The notes beneath the pieces are model-generated. The model did not search any database. It was not told where the DNA came from and saw nothing but the letters and a program-made list of their open reading frames with translations. This document shows, in pieces, positions 57,088 to 64,000 of a DNA stretch of 64,000 nucleotides; positions within the stretch are counted from its first letter, which is position 1; each line of letters begins with the position of its first letter. The stretch spans positions 9,510,001-9,574,000 of the forward strand of contig NZ_NETK01000001.1 in NCBI RefSeq assembly GCF_002343915.1, given 5' to 3'. The stretch comes from Nannocystis exedens. GTDB taxonomy: Bacteria; Myxococcota_A; Polyangia; Nannocystales; Nannocystaceae. A program made the position numbers and the translations under genes.

Positions 57088-59187
57088 ATGCGAGTAAGCA
57101 TTTGTACGAAGGGTCAGATCCTTGGTTATTTCCTGGGCGCGGCGCCGGTGGCGCTCTTGACCGCGTGTTCGAACACCCCGGCCACGACGACCGACTCGGG
57201 GACAGAGACCGATACCGGGACGTCCACGGGGACGGATACGACCGGCTCGATGACGAGCACGCCGGATCCGACCGAGGACATGCCGACGACCGGCCCGACC
57301 ACCACCGGGACGACCGGGACCACCACCGAGACGGGCACCGACACCGACACCGACACGGACGGGCCGGATCCGGTGTGCGGCGACGGCAACGTCGACGCGG
57401 GCGAGGAGTGCGACAACGGGGCCAACAACGGCGACCGCGCGGTTTGCACCTCGGAGTGCAAGGAGAACGTGTGCGGTGACGGCAAGGTCGGACCAGGCGA
57501 GGGCTGCGACGAGGGCCCCGACAACGGCGGCGAGACCTGCAAGGACGACTGCAGCGTGCCGAGCTGCGGCGACGGCATGGTCGACCTCAACGAGGAGTGC
57601 GACGACGCCAACGCCGAGGACACCGACGAGTGCACCAACGCCTGTACGAGCGCGAGCTGCGGCGACGGCTTCTCGCAGATGAGCAACATGGAGGAGTGCG
57701 ACGACGGGGCCGCCAACGGCGACAACGCGATGTGCACGCCCGAGTGCAAGGCGAACGTCTGCGGCGACGGGTTCGCGTGGATCGACGGCGGTGAGGAGTG
57801 CGACGCGGGCAAGGACAACGGCCCGGGCAAGACCTGCCTCGAGGGCTGCGTGCTCAACGTCTGCGGCGACGCCGACGTCGGCCCGGGCGAGACCTGCGAC
57901 GACGGCAACACGATGGCGGACGACGGCTGCAGCGCGACCTGCACGCTCGAGGGCTGCGGCGACGGCGAAGTCGACCCCGGCGAGGAGTGCGACGACGCCC
58001 TCAACGGCGACCAGGACGACGGCTGCACCGATCTGTGCCAGGCGCCGAAGTGCGGCGACGGGTTCGAGCAGGCCAGCCTGGCGGAGCAGTGCGACCTCGG
58101 GGCCGAGAACAGCAACACCGGCGCCTGCACGCTCGAGTGCAAGGACGCCAAGTGCGGCGACGGCTTCATCCAGGAGAACGTCGAGCAGTGCGACGACGGG
58201 GTCGGCAACGGCGACGACAAGGCGTGCCTGTCGCTGTGCGTGACCGCCGTGTGCGGCGACGGCAAGGTGCATGTCGGCGTCGAGCAGTGCGACGACGGCA
58301 ACGTGAACAACCAGGATAGCTGCACCACCGTGTGCAAGCTGGCCTCCTGCGGCGACGGCTTCATGCAAGCCGGCGAGCAGTGCGACGACGGCAACACGGA
58401 CTCGACCGACGCCTGCACCAACGCCTGCAAGCCGGCGACCTGCGGCGACGGCTTCGTCCAGCAGGGCGTCGAGGAGTGCGACGACGGCAACGCGAACCCG
58501 AACGACGGCTGCCTCGCCATGTGCAAGGCCAACAAGTGCGGCGACGGGATCATCAACATCGGCGTCGAGCAGTGCGAGGACGGCAACACCAACGCCGGCG
58601 ACGGCTGCAGCCCGACCTGCCAGTTCGAGCAGCCCAACGAGACGGTGACGAAGAACGCCCTGAACCTGGCGATCGCCGACGACGCCTACAACGGCATGCC
58701 GGCGACGATGACCTGCACCACCATGACCGTCAACGGCGGCGGCAACGGCACGGTCAAGGACGTGACGCTGCTGATCGGCTTCACCCACACCTTCATCGGC
58801 GACCTGACGATCAAGGTCCTCAACCCGGCCATGCAGGTCGTGACGCTGATGCGCAGCCCGGGCGTCGTCGAGGCCAACGACGACGCCAACTTCTACGTCG
58901 GCGATTCGTCGAACGCGAACGCCATGTTCCCGCTGTTCTTCCGCGACGCCGGGACCACCGACGCCGAGACGATGGGCAGCACCCTCGCCAGCACCGACCA
59001 GGTCGTCTGCCGCGACGACTTCCAGTGCGACTACAAGCCGAACCCCGGCAAGGGCCCCGGCCCGAACCTCGCCGCCTTCGCCGGCAGCATGGGCGCGGGC
59101 GACTGGCAGGTCTGCATCGGGGACAGCATCGGCGGCGACACCGGCACGCTGCAGAGCGTCGAGCTCACGGTCGTTTTCAACCCGTGA
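57088..59187 (+). CDS. Lipoprotein with 13 CGDG disulfide repeats and C-terminal P-domain
   Basis: A 699-aa protein with a lipoprotein signal (VALLTAC), a Thr/Asp linker (TDTDTDTDG) and 13 tandem repeats of about 35-40 residues, each starting CGDG (CGDA once) with E-x-CDDG and a second pair of Cys (about 98-520). These are myxobacterial disulfide repeats (DUF4215/TIGR02232 type). Residues about 535-699 look like a proprotein convertase P-domain (LLIGFTHTFIGDLTIKVLNP, GDWQVCIGDSIGGDTGTLQSVEL). It is a stiff, disulfide-locked stalk carrying a beta-sandwich head on the surface, probably adhesive. ATG 57088 is preferred over 57076. Confidence 0.9.
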   Translation: MRVSICTKGQILGYFLGAAPVALLTACSNTPATTTDSGTETDTGTSTGTDTTGSMTSTPDPTEDMPTTGPTTTGTTGTTTETGTDTDTDTDGPDPVCGDGNVDAGEECDNGANNGDRAVCTSECKENVCGDGKVGPGEGCDEGPDNGGETCKDDCSVPSCGDGMVDLNEECDDANAEDTDECTNACTSASCGDGFSQMSNMEECDDGAANGDNAMCTPECKANVCGDGFAWIDGGEECDAGKDNGPGKTCLEGCVLNVCGDADVGPGETCDDGNTMADDGCSATCTLEGCGDGEVDPGEECDDALNGDQDDGCTDLCQAPKCGDGFEQASLAEQCDLGAENSNTGACTLECKDAKCGDGFIQENVEQCDDGVGNGDDKACLSLCVTAVCGDGKVHVGVEQCDDGNVNNQDSCTTVCKLASCGDGFMQAGEQCDDGNTDSTDACTNACKPATCGDGFVQQGVEECDDGNANPNDGCLAMCKANKCGDGIINIGVEQCEDGNTNAGDGCSPTCQFEQPNETVTKNALNLAIADDAYNGMPATMTCTTMTVNGGGNGTVKDVTLLIGFTHTFIGDLTIKVLNPAMQVVTLMRSPGVVEANDDANFYVGDSSNANAMFPLFFRDAGTTDAETMGSTLASTDQVVCRDDFQCDYKPNPGKGPGPNLAAFAGSMGAGDWQVCIGDSIGGDTGTLQSVELTVVFNP

Positions 59188-59445
59188 GCCGCGCGCCGGA
59201 GTGACGGCTCGCTCCGGCGAAACACGTTCCATGCGATCGGCCGATCGCACGTGCGTGTCGGCCCCACAAGCGGCGCTCGGGACCTCGGTCCCGGCGCCGC
59301 TCGCTGATTCGTGCGGGGACGGGCCCGCTGGCGCCGTTTCGCGGCCGGGGCCGTCGCTCGCCGGGGCCGGCGTCGCCCGGCCCTGCGGCCTCGTCGCCGC
59401 TCGCCCCGCCATCGGCTTCGGCTGTGCTCGCGGCGAGAAAGCGCT

Positions 59446-60012
59446 ATGAATTGTCCCGTGACCCGCTTGCGCGTCGCGAGCCTCGCCCTCGTCGGTCTGC
59501 TGGGACCGGCCGGCTGTTGGATGTCGGTGCCGGTGCTGGAGGCCTCGGCGAGCCCGGGCATGGTGCCCGCCGTGATCGCGCCGGAGTCGGACGCGGCGGT
59601 GGCGGCGGCCGAGGTCGACGAGGCGGTCGACGACGTCGACGGCGGCGACCCGTCGGCGCTGCCGGAGCCGTCGAGCCAGCTCGAGGTCGAGGCCGAGCTG
59701 GTCGAGGCTCGCAGCACCCCGCACTGCGGCCATGACAAGTTCGTGGTGGTGATGCGCTACGCCGTGAAGCGCGTGCTGGCCGGCAGCTACGGCGAGCGCG
59801 ACCTCTACGTCGCCCTGCAGTGCCCCGAGCTCGGCCTGTCGCCGTGCCGCGACGGCAAGGGCGCCCGCGTGCGCTCGTTCCGGGCCGGCGACGTGCACCG
59901 GCTGCAGCTGGTCCAGGGGACCGGCAGCGGGAAGCTCGTCGACAAGTTCAACGACGGCCCGGGCGCCGAGCTGCCGCGCTACCGCGCCCGCTGCGGCGCC
60001 GCCGGGCCCTGA
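59446..60012 (+). CDS. Lipoprotein of unknown function, 188 aa
   Basis: A signal peptide with lipobox GPAGC, an Ala/Asp/Glu-rich linker (AAVAAAEVDEAVDDVDGGD) and a compact domain (about 75-188) with CGHDKFVVVMRYAVKRVLAG, ERDLYVALQCPE, CRDGKGARVRSF and LQLVQGTGSGKLVDKF. The domain looks like a small beta-barrel of the OB or Ig type with three Cys. The family is not recognised. The ATG at 59446 follows a GCGAGAAAGCGC stretch; no promoter stands out. Neighbours are surface proteins, so surface exposure is likely. Confidence 0.7.
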   Translation: MNCPVTRLRVASLALVGLLGPAGCWMSVPVLEASASPGMVPAVIAPESDAAVAAAEVDEAVDDVDGGDPSALPEPSSQLEVEAELVEARSTPHCGHDKFVVVMRYAVKRVLAGSYGERDLYVALQCPELGLSPCRDGKGARVRSFRAGDVHRLQLVQGTGSGKLVDKFNDGPGAELPRYRARCGAAGP

Positions 60013-60103
60013 CGGCGCGGGCGGACCGGAGGGCTGCACCCCGGCGGGTGGTCGACGAGGCGCGTCGGCGCGGGTTTTGGCGAGCGCGATGTCGGAGCCT
60101 TCA

Positions 60104-60192
60104 TGGCGATGAGGACATGGCGCGGCGAACATGTCTTATCGAACATGGCAGCACGGACATGACCGATACCCGCGAGGGAGGGCATGCCCGAT
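60104..60192. repeat. Cluster of CATG-type palindromes between convergent genes
   Basis: CATGGCGATGAGGACATGGC, GAACATGTCTTATCGAACATGG, CACGGACATGACC and GGGCATGCCCGATCGGACACGG follow each other between the lipoprotein and isoaspartyl peptidase 3' ends. Arms are imperfect, but the ACATGTC/GGACATG words match the dispersed family. Confidence 0.6.
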
Positions 60193-60210
60193 CGGACACG
60201 GCCTGCAGCG

Positions 60211-61320
60211 TCACGGCACGTGGCCGTGGGCCATCGGCTGGGTGGCGGCGACGCCCCAGCCGCCGCGATCGACCGCGATGATGCCGACGTCCCAGCGCGG
60301 GTCGAACGCGGCGGCGGCCCGGGCCACGGCCTCGCGGGCGGGGGTGCCGGCGGCCAGCGCCTGGTAGACGGTGCGGGCCATCGCCTGGCGGATGATCTCC
60401 TCGCCGTGACCGGTGCAGGCGACCGCGCCCGCGGGGCCGGCGAACAGGCCGGCGCCGTAGATCGGCACGTCGCCGACGCGGCCGTAGAGGGTGACCGAGG
60501 TGCCGCCGGTCGAGAGGGCGGCGGCGAAGTGGTGGTCGGCGGTGCGGGCCACCGCGCCGACGGTGTCGCCGCCGTGGCGCCACGCGACCATGTCGGGCGG
60601 CATCTCGCCGGGGTAGTTCCAGTAGAGGCGCCAGTCCGGCTCCTGCGTGCCGGGGGCCTCGATGACCTCGCGCAGCCGCTTCATGCGGGCCGCGTACTTG
60701 GCCTCGGCCTGGGGCGAGCGCGGGACCTCGTCGGGCAGGCCGAGCTTGTGGGCGAAGCGGGTCGCGCCCTCGCCGACCAGCAGGACGTGCGGCGAGTCGA
60801 GCACCAGGCGGGCGGCGCGGATCGGGTTCTTGACCCGCTCGATCGCCGCCACCGCGGCGAAGCGGCCGTCGTCGGTCATGAGCGAGGCGTCGAGCTGGAT
60901 CGTCTTGCCGTCGAGGCGGATGTTGGCGCCGGTGCCGGCGTTGTAGCGCGGGTCGTCCTCGAGCACGACGGCGGCGGCGATCGCCGCGTCGAGGGCGCTG
61001 CCGCCGGCGGCCAGGACGTCGCCGCCGGCCGTGGCCGCGCGCTCGGCCCCGTCGGCGTCGCTCAGCGGCGAACCGACGCCGGCGTGGGTGACGACCAGCG
61101 GGCCGGCCGGGACGTCGGCGCCGGCGCGGATCGGCAGGTCGCGGACCGCGGGGCTGTCCGGAGGGGCAGGCGGGGTGGCCGGAGGGACAGGTGAGGTGTC
61201 CTTCGGGGCAGGTTGCGGGCGGCTGTCCGCGGGGACAGGCGAGGTGTCCCTCGGGGCAGGCGGCGGGCCGCAGGCGAGCGCGGCGGCGAGGACGACGAGC
61301 GGGCGGAGCTGCACGCGCAC
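60211..61320 (-). CDS. Isoaspartyl peptidase/L-asparaginase (Ntn hydrolase) lipoprotein
   Basis: A 369-aa plant-type asparaginase family protein. Signal with lipobox LAAALAC (Cys17); a Pro/Ala/Asp/Ser linker (18-60) made of DTSPVP and PPAPPDSP-like repeats; then the alpha subunit (VVTHAGVG, GGSALDAAIAAAVVLEDD, YNAGTGANIRLDGK) and the autocleavage site HGGDTVGAV with Thr253 as the new N-terminal nucleophile, followed by ALSTGGTSVTLYGRVGDVPIYGAG. It removes isoaspartyl residues or deamidates Asn outside the cytoplasm. The start is GTG 61320. The linker is encoded by a run of palindromes of the dispersed family. Confidence 0.9.
   Translation of the reverse strand: MRVQLRPLVVLAAALACGPPPAPRDTSPVPADSRPQPAPKDTSPVPPATPPAPPDSPAVRDLPIRAGADVPAGPLVVTHAGVGSPLSDADGAERAATAGGDVLAAGGSALDAAIAAAVVLEDDPRYNAGTGANIRLDGKTIQLDASLMTDDGRFAAVAAIERVKNPIRAARLVLDSPHVLLVGEGATRFAHKLGLPDEVPRSPQAEAKYAARMKRLREVIEAPGTQEPDWRLYWNYPGEMPPDMVAWRHGGDTVGAVARTADHHFAAALSTGGTSVTLYGRVGDVPIYGAGLFAGPAGAVACTGHGEEIIRQAMARTVYQALAAGTPAREAVARAAAAFDPRWDVGIIAVDRGGWGVAATQPMAHGHVP
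61154..61260. repeat. Intragenic run of palindromes coding for the lipoprotein linker
   Basis: In about 107 bp, five hairpin-like units appear: CTGTCCGGAGGGGCAG, GGCCGGAGGGACAG, GTGTCCTTCGGGGCAGG, GCTGTCCGCGGGGACAGG and GTGTCCCTCGGGGCAGG. They recur every 18-24 bp and encode the Pro/Ala/Asp/Ser linker of the isoaspartyl peptidase. Confidence 0.8.
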
Positions 61321-61339
61321 AGCATGCCGCAGGCGGCCG

Positions 61340-62854
61340 TCAATTGCCGCGCGAGCAGGCGCCGACGCAGCGGCGGGCGGCCGGATCGCAGGCGCCGAGG
61401 AAGCACGGGCCGGCGTCGCCGCGGCCGCCGCCGCGATCGGGACGGCAGGGCTCGCCGAGCGCGGCGTCGGGCTGACAGGTGCGGGTCGCGGGCTCGCAAT
61501 GGTGATAGGGGCCGCAGTCGTTGCGTTCGCGGCAGGTCGCGCCGGTGTCGCCGCGCGGGCGACAGCGGCCGTCGTCGCCGCAGCGCATGTCGATCGGGCA
61601 GCGGGTCTCGGCGGCGGCCGGATCGCAGGGGGCGTCGGCGTCGGCGACGGGCCGGCAGACGCCCGGGGCTTCGAGGCGCCGCTCGCCCGCGCCGTTCACC
61701 GCGGCGGACAGGCGCAGGCCGTCGCAGCGCAGGCCGTCGGCGCAGGCGTCCTGCCACGAGCAGGCGGCGCCGGCGGGCGAACGGGCGCGACACCGGGGCT
61801 CGGCGGCGCTGAAGTCACAGAATTGAGCGGGGGCGCAGTCGTGTCCGAGCGAGACGCGGTGACACGGCCGGCCGGCGTCAGGCCGCGCCTCGCACACGCC
61901 GAGCTGCTTGCGCCGGTAGGCGTGCGGCTCGTGCACCGGGGCGACGTAGCCCTGGCACACGAGGCCCGGTCGGCAGGCGTGCCAGTGGCCGTCGCAAGGG
62001 GCGCCGAGGTCTCCGCGCGGGCGGCAGACGTCGCGGTCGCAGTAGAGGCCGTCGCTGCACAGGGTGTCGGCGCCGCAGGGGCCGCCCGCCGCGGGCGTGT
62101 GGGCGCGGCACTGTCCGGGACAGCCGAGCTCGCCGGTGCAGCGGCCGTCGATGCACTCCTCCCAGCGCTCGCACGCGCCGCCCGGCGCCACCGCCGGGAG
62201 CAGGCCGGCCGGGACGGCGCCGCCGAGGCAGCCGGCCGGCAGGACCTCGTGATCGACGGCGCAGGCGGCCTCGGCGAGGAGGCGCAGACAGGCGGCGGCG
62301 CGGGCCGGATCGAAGCGGTAGCGGCCCGCCTGCAGGCCGCGCTCGACGCCGAGGAGGACGCGGGCGCGCGGCTGCTCGCGCAGGCATCGCTCGCGCTCGG
62401 AGGCGCCGATCTCTCCGCAGCGGACGGCGCGATCGCAGCGCAGCGGCGCGAGGAGGGCGAAGTACTCGGCAGGGTCGCGCGGCGGTGCCGACAATGATGG
62501 GAGGCGCGAGGGCGGTGTCGACAATGGTGAATCGCGAGAAAGGGGGGAGTCGGCGGCGGGAAGGGACGGGGCGGGCGAGGCGGGGAGCGAGGTTGCGGCG
62601 GTAGGGTCGTGCGGGCTCGCGGGCGAGGAGGACGGCGCGTCGGAGGGCGCGGGCGAGGCGGGGAGCGAGGTTGCGGCGGTAGGGTCGTGCGGGCTCGCGG
62701 GCGAGGAGGCGGGGGCGGCCGCCGGATCGGCGGGGGCCGTGGCGGTGGTGGGTGGATCTCGGGCCGGCTCGCGGGCGGCGAGCGGGGTCCGCTCGCCGAC
62801 GTCGCCCGGCGTGCAGGCGACGACGCAGGTCAGCGCGAGCAGGGCCGGGCGCAC
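61340..62854 (-). CDS. Cys-rich lipoprotein, 504 aa, Dickkopf-like Cys spacing
   Basis: A lipoprotein signal (LLALTCVVAC) starts at GTG 62854, with TACCGT 6 nt upstream. A long Ala/Pro/Ser/Thr linker (to about 155) holds an exact repeat of SSPASPHDPTAATSLPASP. A helical CDRAVRCGEIG segment follows, and then about 300 residues with some 40 Cys in repeated units such as GGPCGADTLCSDGLYCDRDVC, GAPCDGHWHACRPGLVC and GATCRERNDCGPYHHC. This C-G-D/C-x-x-G-L-x-C pattern resembles Dickkopf-N or Cys-rich units of myxobacterial secreted proteins. Surface structure or adhesion is likely. The next gene is divergent. Confidence 0.83.
   Translation of the reverse strand: MRPALLALTCVVACTPGDVGERTPLAAREPARDPPTTATAPADPAAAPASSPASPHDPTAATSLPASPAPSDAPSSSPASPHDPTAATSLPASPAPSLPAADSPLSRDSPLSTPPSRLPSLSAPPRDPAEYFALLAPLRCDRAVRCGEIGASERERCLREQPRARVLLGVERGLQAGRYRFDPARAAACLRLLAEAACAVDHEVLPAGCLGGAVPAGLLPAVAPGGACERWEECIDGRCTGELGCPGQCRAHTPAAGGPCGADTLCSDGLYCDRDVCRPRGDLGAPCDGHWHACRPGLVCQGYVAPVHEPHAYRRKQLGVCEARPDAGRPCHRVSLGHDCAPAQFCDFSAAEPRCRARSPAGAACSWQDACADGLRCDGLRLSAAVNGAGERRLEAPGVCRPVADADAPCDPAAAETRCPIDMRCGDDGRCRPRGDTGATCRERNDCGPYHHCEPATRTCQPDAALGEPCRPDRGGGRGDAGPCFLGACDPAARRCVGACSRGN
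62571..62709. repeat. Perfect 61-bp direct repeat inside the Cys-rich lipoprotein gene
   Basis: Positions 62571-62631 and 62649-62709 are identical, 78 bp apart. The period is a multiple of three, so the duplication adds 26 residues of linker without shifting the frame. The exact identity implies a recent event. Confidence 0.85.
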
Positions 62855-62973
62855 GGGCCCACGGTAGCACGGCCGCGGCGGCGCGGGATAGTGTCTCTTC
62901 GGACATGTCTGAAAGGACCTGCGGGCTTTCGCGGCGACGGCCGCTCGTCCGCCGCGGACGCGCGCGCGTGGGC

Positions 62974-63003
62974 TTGACGCTGGCGCGCGGCCGGCGATAG
63001 CGT
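62974..63003 (+). promoter_or_regulatory. Promoter TTGACG-N18-TAGCGT directly before a start codon
   Basis: TTGACG (62974-62979) and TAGCGT (62998-63003) are separated by 18 nt; the ATG at 63010 begins 6 nt after the -10. The first transcribed base would be the A of the ATG or its neighbour, the clearest leaderless promoter in the window. Confidence 0.6.
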
Positions 63004-63009
63004 GCCGCA

Positions 63010-64000
63010 ATGCGATCTCCCTCGCCCGTGTGGCTCGTCGCCCTCGCGCTGGCCTGCAACGACGAGTCCGGCGCGGAAGCGACCGGCGCGGCGGGGACGT
63101 ACCCGACGACGCTGCCCAACCTGACGCTGCCGGGCGACCCGGGCGCGACGACCACCGGCGACGGCGGCGAGTCGCAGGGGACAGGCGCGACGACGGGCGC
63201 GGCGACGACGTCGGAGGGCGCGGTGACGACGGGCGGCGGGGGCCCGAAATTCGACCTCGGCGAGGACCCCGGACCGGGCACGACGGGCGGGCCCGACGAC
63301 GCGCTGTGCCCGTGCGCGCCCAAGCTCGACCTCATCTACGTGCTGTCCGACGACCGCGAGCTGTGGACCTACGATCCGCTCGGCAACAGCTTCGCGCTGG
63401 TCGGCCCGCTCGGCTGCCCGACCACCGACGGGACGTTCTCGATGGGCGTCGGCCGCGACGGGTTCGCGTGGATCCAGACGACCATCCCGCAAGGTTTGAG
63501 CAACTACGTCGGCGACCTGTTCCGCCTCGACGTGAGCAATCCGCAGAATTGCGTCGACCCCGGCTACACACCCGGCGCCAACGGATGGATGCACTTCGGG
63601 ATGGCGTTCGTGTCGGCGAGCGCGAGCGACCCGTGCGACGAGCTGTACGGGCAGCACTGGGACGGCCAGGCGGGCCTGTGGTCGGAGGGCGCCGGGGTCG
63701 GCAAGCTCGGGGTGTTCGACCCGGTGGCGATGCAGATGAACACGCTCGGGACGACGAACTACAACGGGGCGGAGCTGACGGGGACCGGCGACGGCCGCCT
63801 CTACGCGTTCGGCGGGGTGCCGAACGCGAAGCTGATCCAGTTCGACAAGCAGACGGCGCAGGCGATCGAGACGCTGCCGTTCAACAACCTGCCGCTGACG
63901 AACGCGTTCGCGTTCGCGTTCTGGGGCGGCGACTTCTACTTCTTCACCCTCGCCGACCCGAACGGCCAGACGGGCAACAGCAAGGTGACGAAGCTCGACT
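63010..64000 (+). CDS. Partial surface lipoprotein, propeller-like, cut by the right edge
   Basis: It starts at ATG 63010 with a lipoprotein signal (VALALAC, then NDES). A Thr/Gly linker runs to about residue 100, and a domain with CPCAPKLDLIYVLSDDRELWTYDP, FSMGVGRDGFAWIQ, DLFRLDVSNPQNC, GMAFVSA and LTGTGDGRLYAFGG follows. This pattern of repeated beta motifs is typical of a Kelch/WD-like propeller. The frame is open to the window end, at least 330 residues. The function is not known; the layout matches the other surface lipoproteins here. Confidence 0.82.
   Translation, partial: MRSPSPVWLVALALACNDESGAEATGAAGTYPTTLPNLTLPGDPGATTTGDGGESQGTGATTGAATTSEGAVTTGGGGPKFDLGEDPGPGTTGGPDDALCPCAPKLDLIYVLSDDRELWTYDPLGNSFALVGPLGCPTTDGTFSMGVGRDGFAWIQTTIPQGLSNYVGDLFRLDVSNPQNCVDPGYTPGANGWMHFGMAFVSASASDPCDELYGQHWDGQAGLWSEGAGVGKLGVFDPVAMQMNTLGTTNYNGAELTGTGDGRLYAFGGVPNAKLIQFDKQTAQAIETLPFNNLPLTNAFAFAFWGGDFYFFTLADPNGQTGNSKVTKLD

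Overview
The window looks like chromosomal DNA of a high-GC myxobacterium of the Nannocystis type (Polyangia/Myxococcota). The signs are very GC-rich codon use, many lipoproteins whose lipobox Cys is followed by a Thr/Gly/Ser linker, three C-termini of the MYXO-CTERM kind (Gly-Cys, one hydrophobic helix, Arg cluster), a lipoprotein with 13 CGDG-type disulfide repeats, a sigma factor next to a WD40-type Ser/Thr kinase, and a DUF1592/DUF1552 pair. The genus is an inference. I saw no rRNA, tRNA, CRISPR array, transposase, integrase or phage gene.

Layout. 0-3.8 kb: a partial Cys-rich protein running off the left edge, a small hypothetical, a zinc-free MDR oxidoreductase and a metallophosphoesterase. 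3.8-7.9 kb: ECF-type sigma factor plus membrane Ser/Thr kinase operon. 8.2-10.7 kb: CocE/NonD hydrolase lipoprotein plus PadR regulator, with two AT-rich 13-bp palindromes at the promoter. 11-16.6 kb: FIST sensor protein, soluble histidine kinase, and a large CASTOR/POLLUX-like ion channel carrying an EF-hand loop. 16.6-17.3 kb: SRAP (YedK/HMCES) DNA-crosslink protein, start-to-start with the channel. 17.3-28.1 kb: secreted and lipid-anchored proteins, a DRB0094-type RNA ligase, an erythromycin-esterase-like protein lacking its catalytic His, an EEP-type hydrolase. 28.1-33.5 kb: rhomboid, a RelA-type (p)ppGpp synthetase with a decayed HD domain, and a histone-H1-like tail fused to a SMI1/KNR4 domain. 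33.8-38.4 kb: MYXO-CTERM protein plus the DUF1552 and DUF1592 pair. 39.2-43.6 kb: a CtpH/CtpI-like P-type ATPase with an N-terminal pseudo-ATPase half. 44.3-64 kb: mostly surface proteins (malectin/beta-helix, FG-GAP, VanY peptidase, IgGFc-binding, Gly-rich repeat, CGDG-repeat plus P-domain), a stand-alone RSH-type HD hydrolase, an isoaspartyl peptidase, and a broken locus near 49.1 kb where two genes each lose their 5' part.

Three themes link the window. (1) Alarmone signalling appears split: the long Rel protein has lost the hydrolase residues, while a 179-aa protein at 51.7-52.3 kb keeps H, HD, ED and D. (2) About a dozen genes have a TANNNT box 6-11 nt before the start codon, in three cases with TTGACG 15-18 nt further upstream, which suggests leaderless transcripts. 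(3) Intergenic DNA, and several coding regions at inter-domain loops, are peppered with a family of short palindromes of the form CATGTCC-NNNN-GGACATG or CCTGTCC-NNNN-GGACAGG. I count roughly fifty by eye, some in regularly spaced arrays. This dispersed palindrome family is the most unusual signal in the window.
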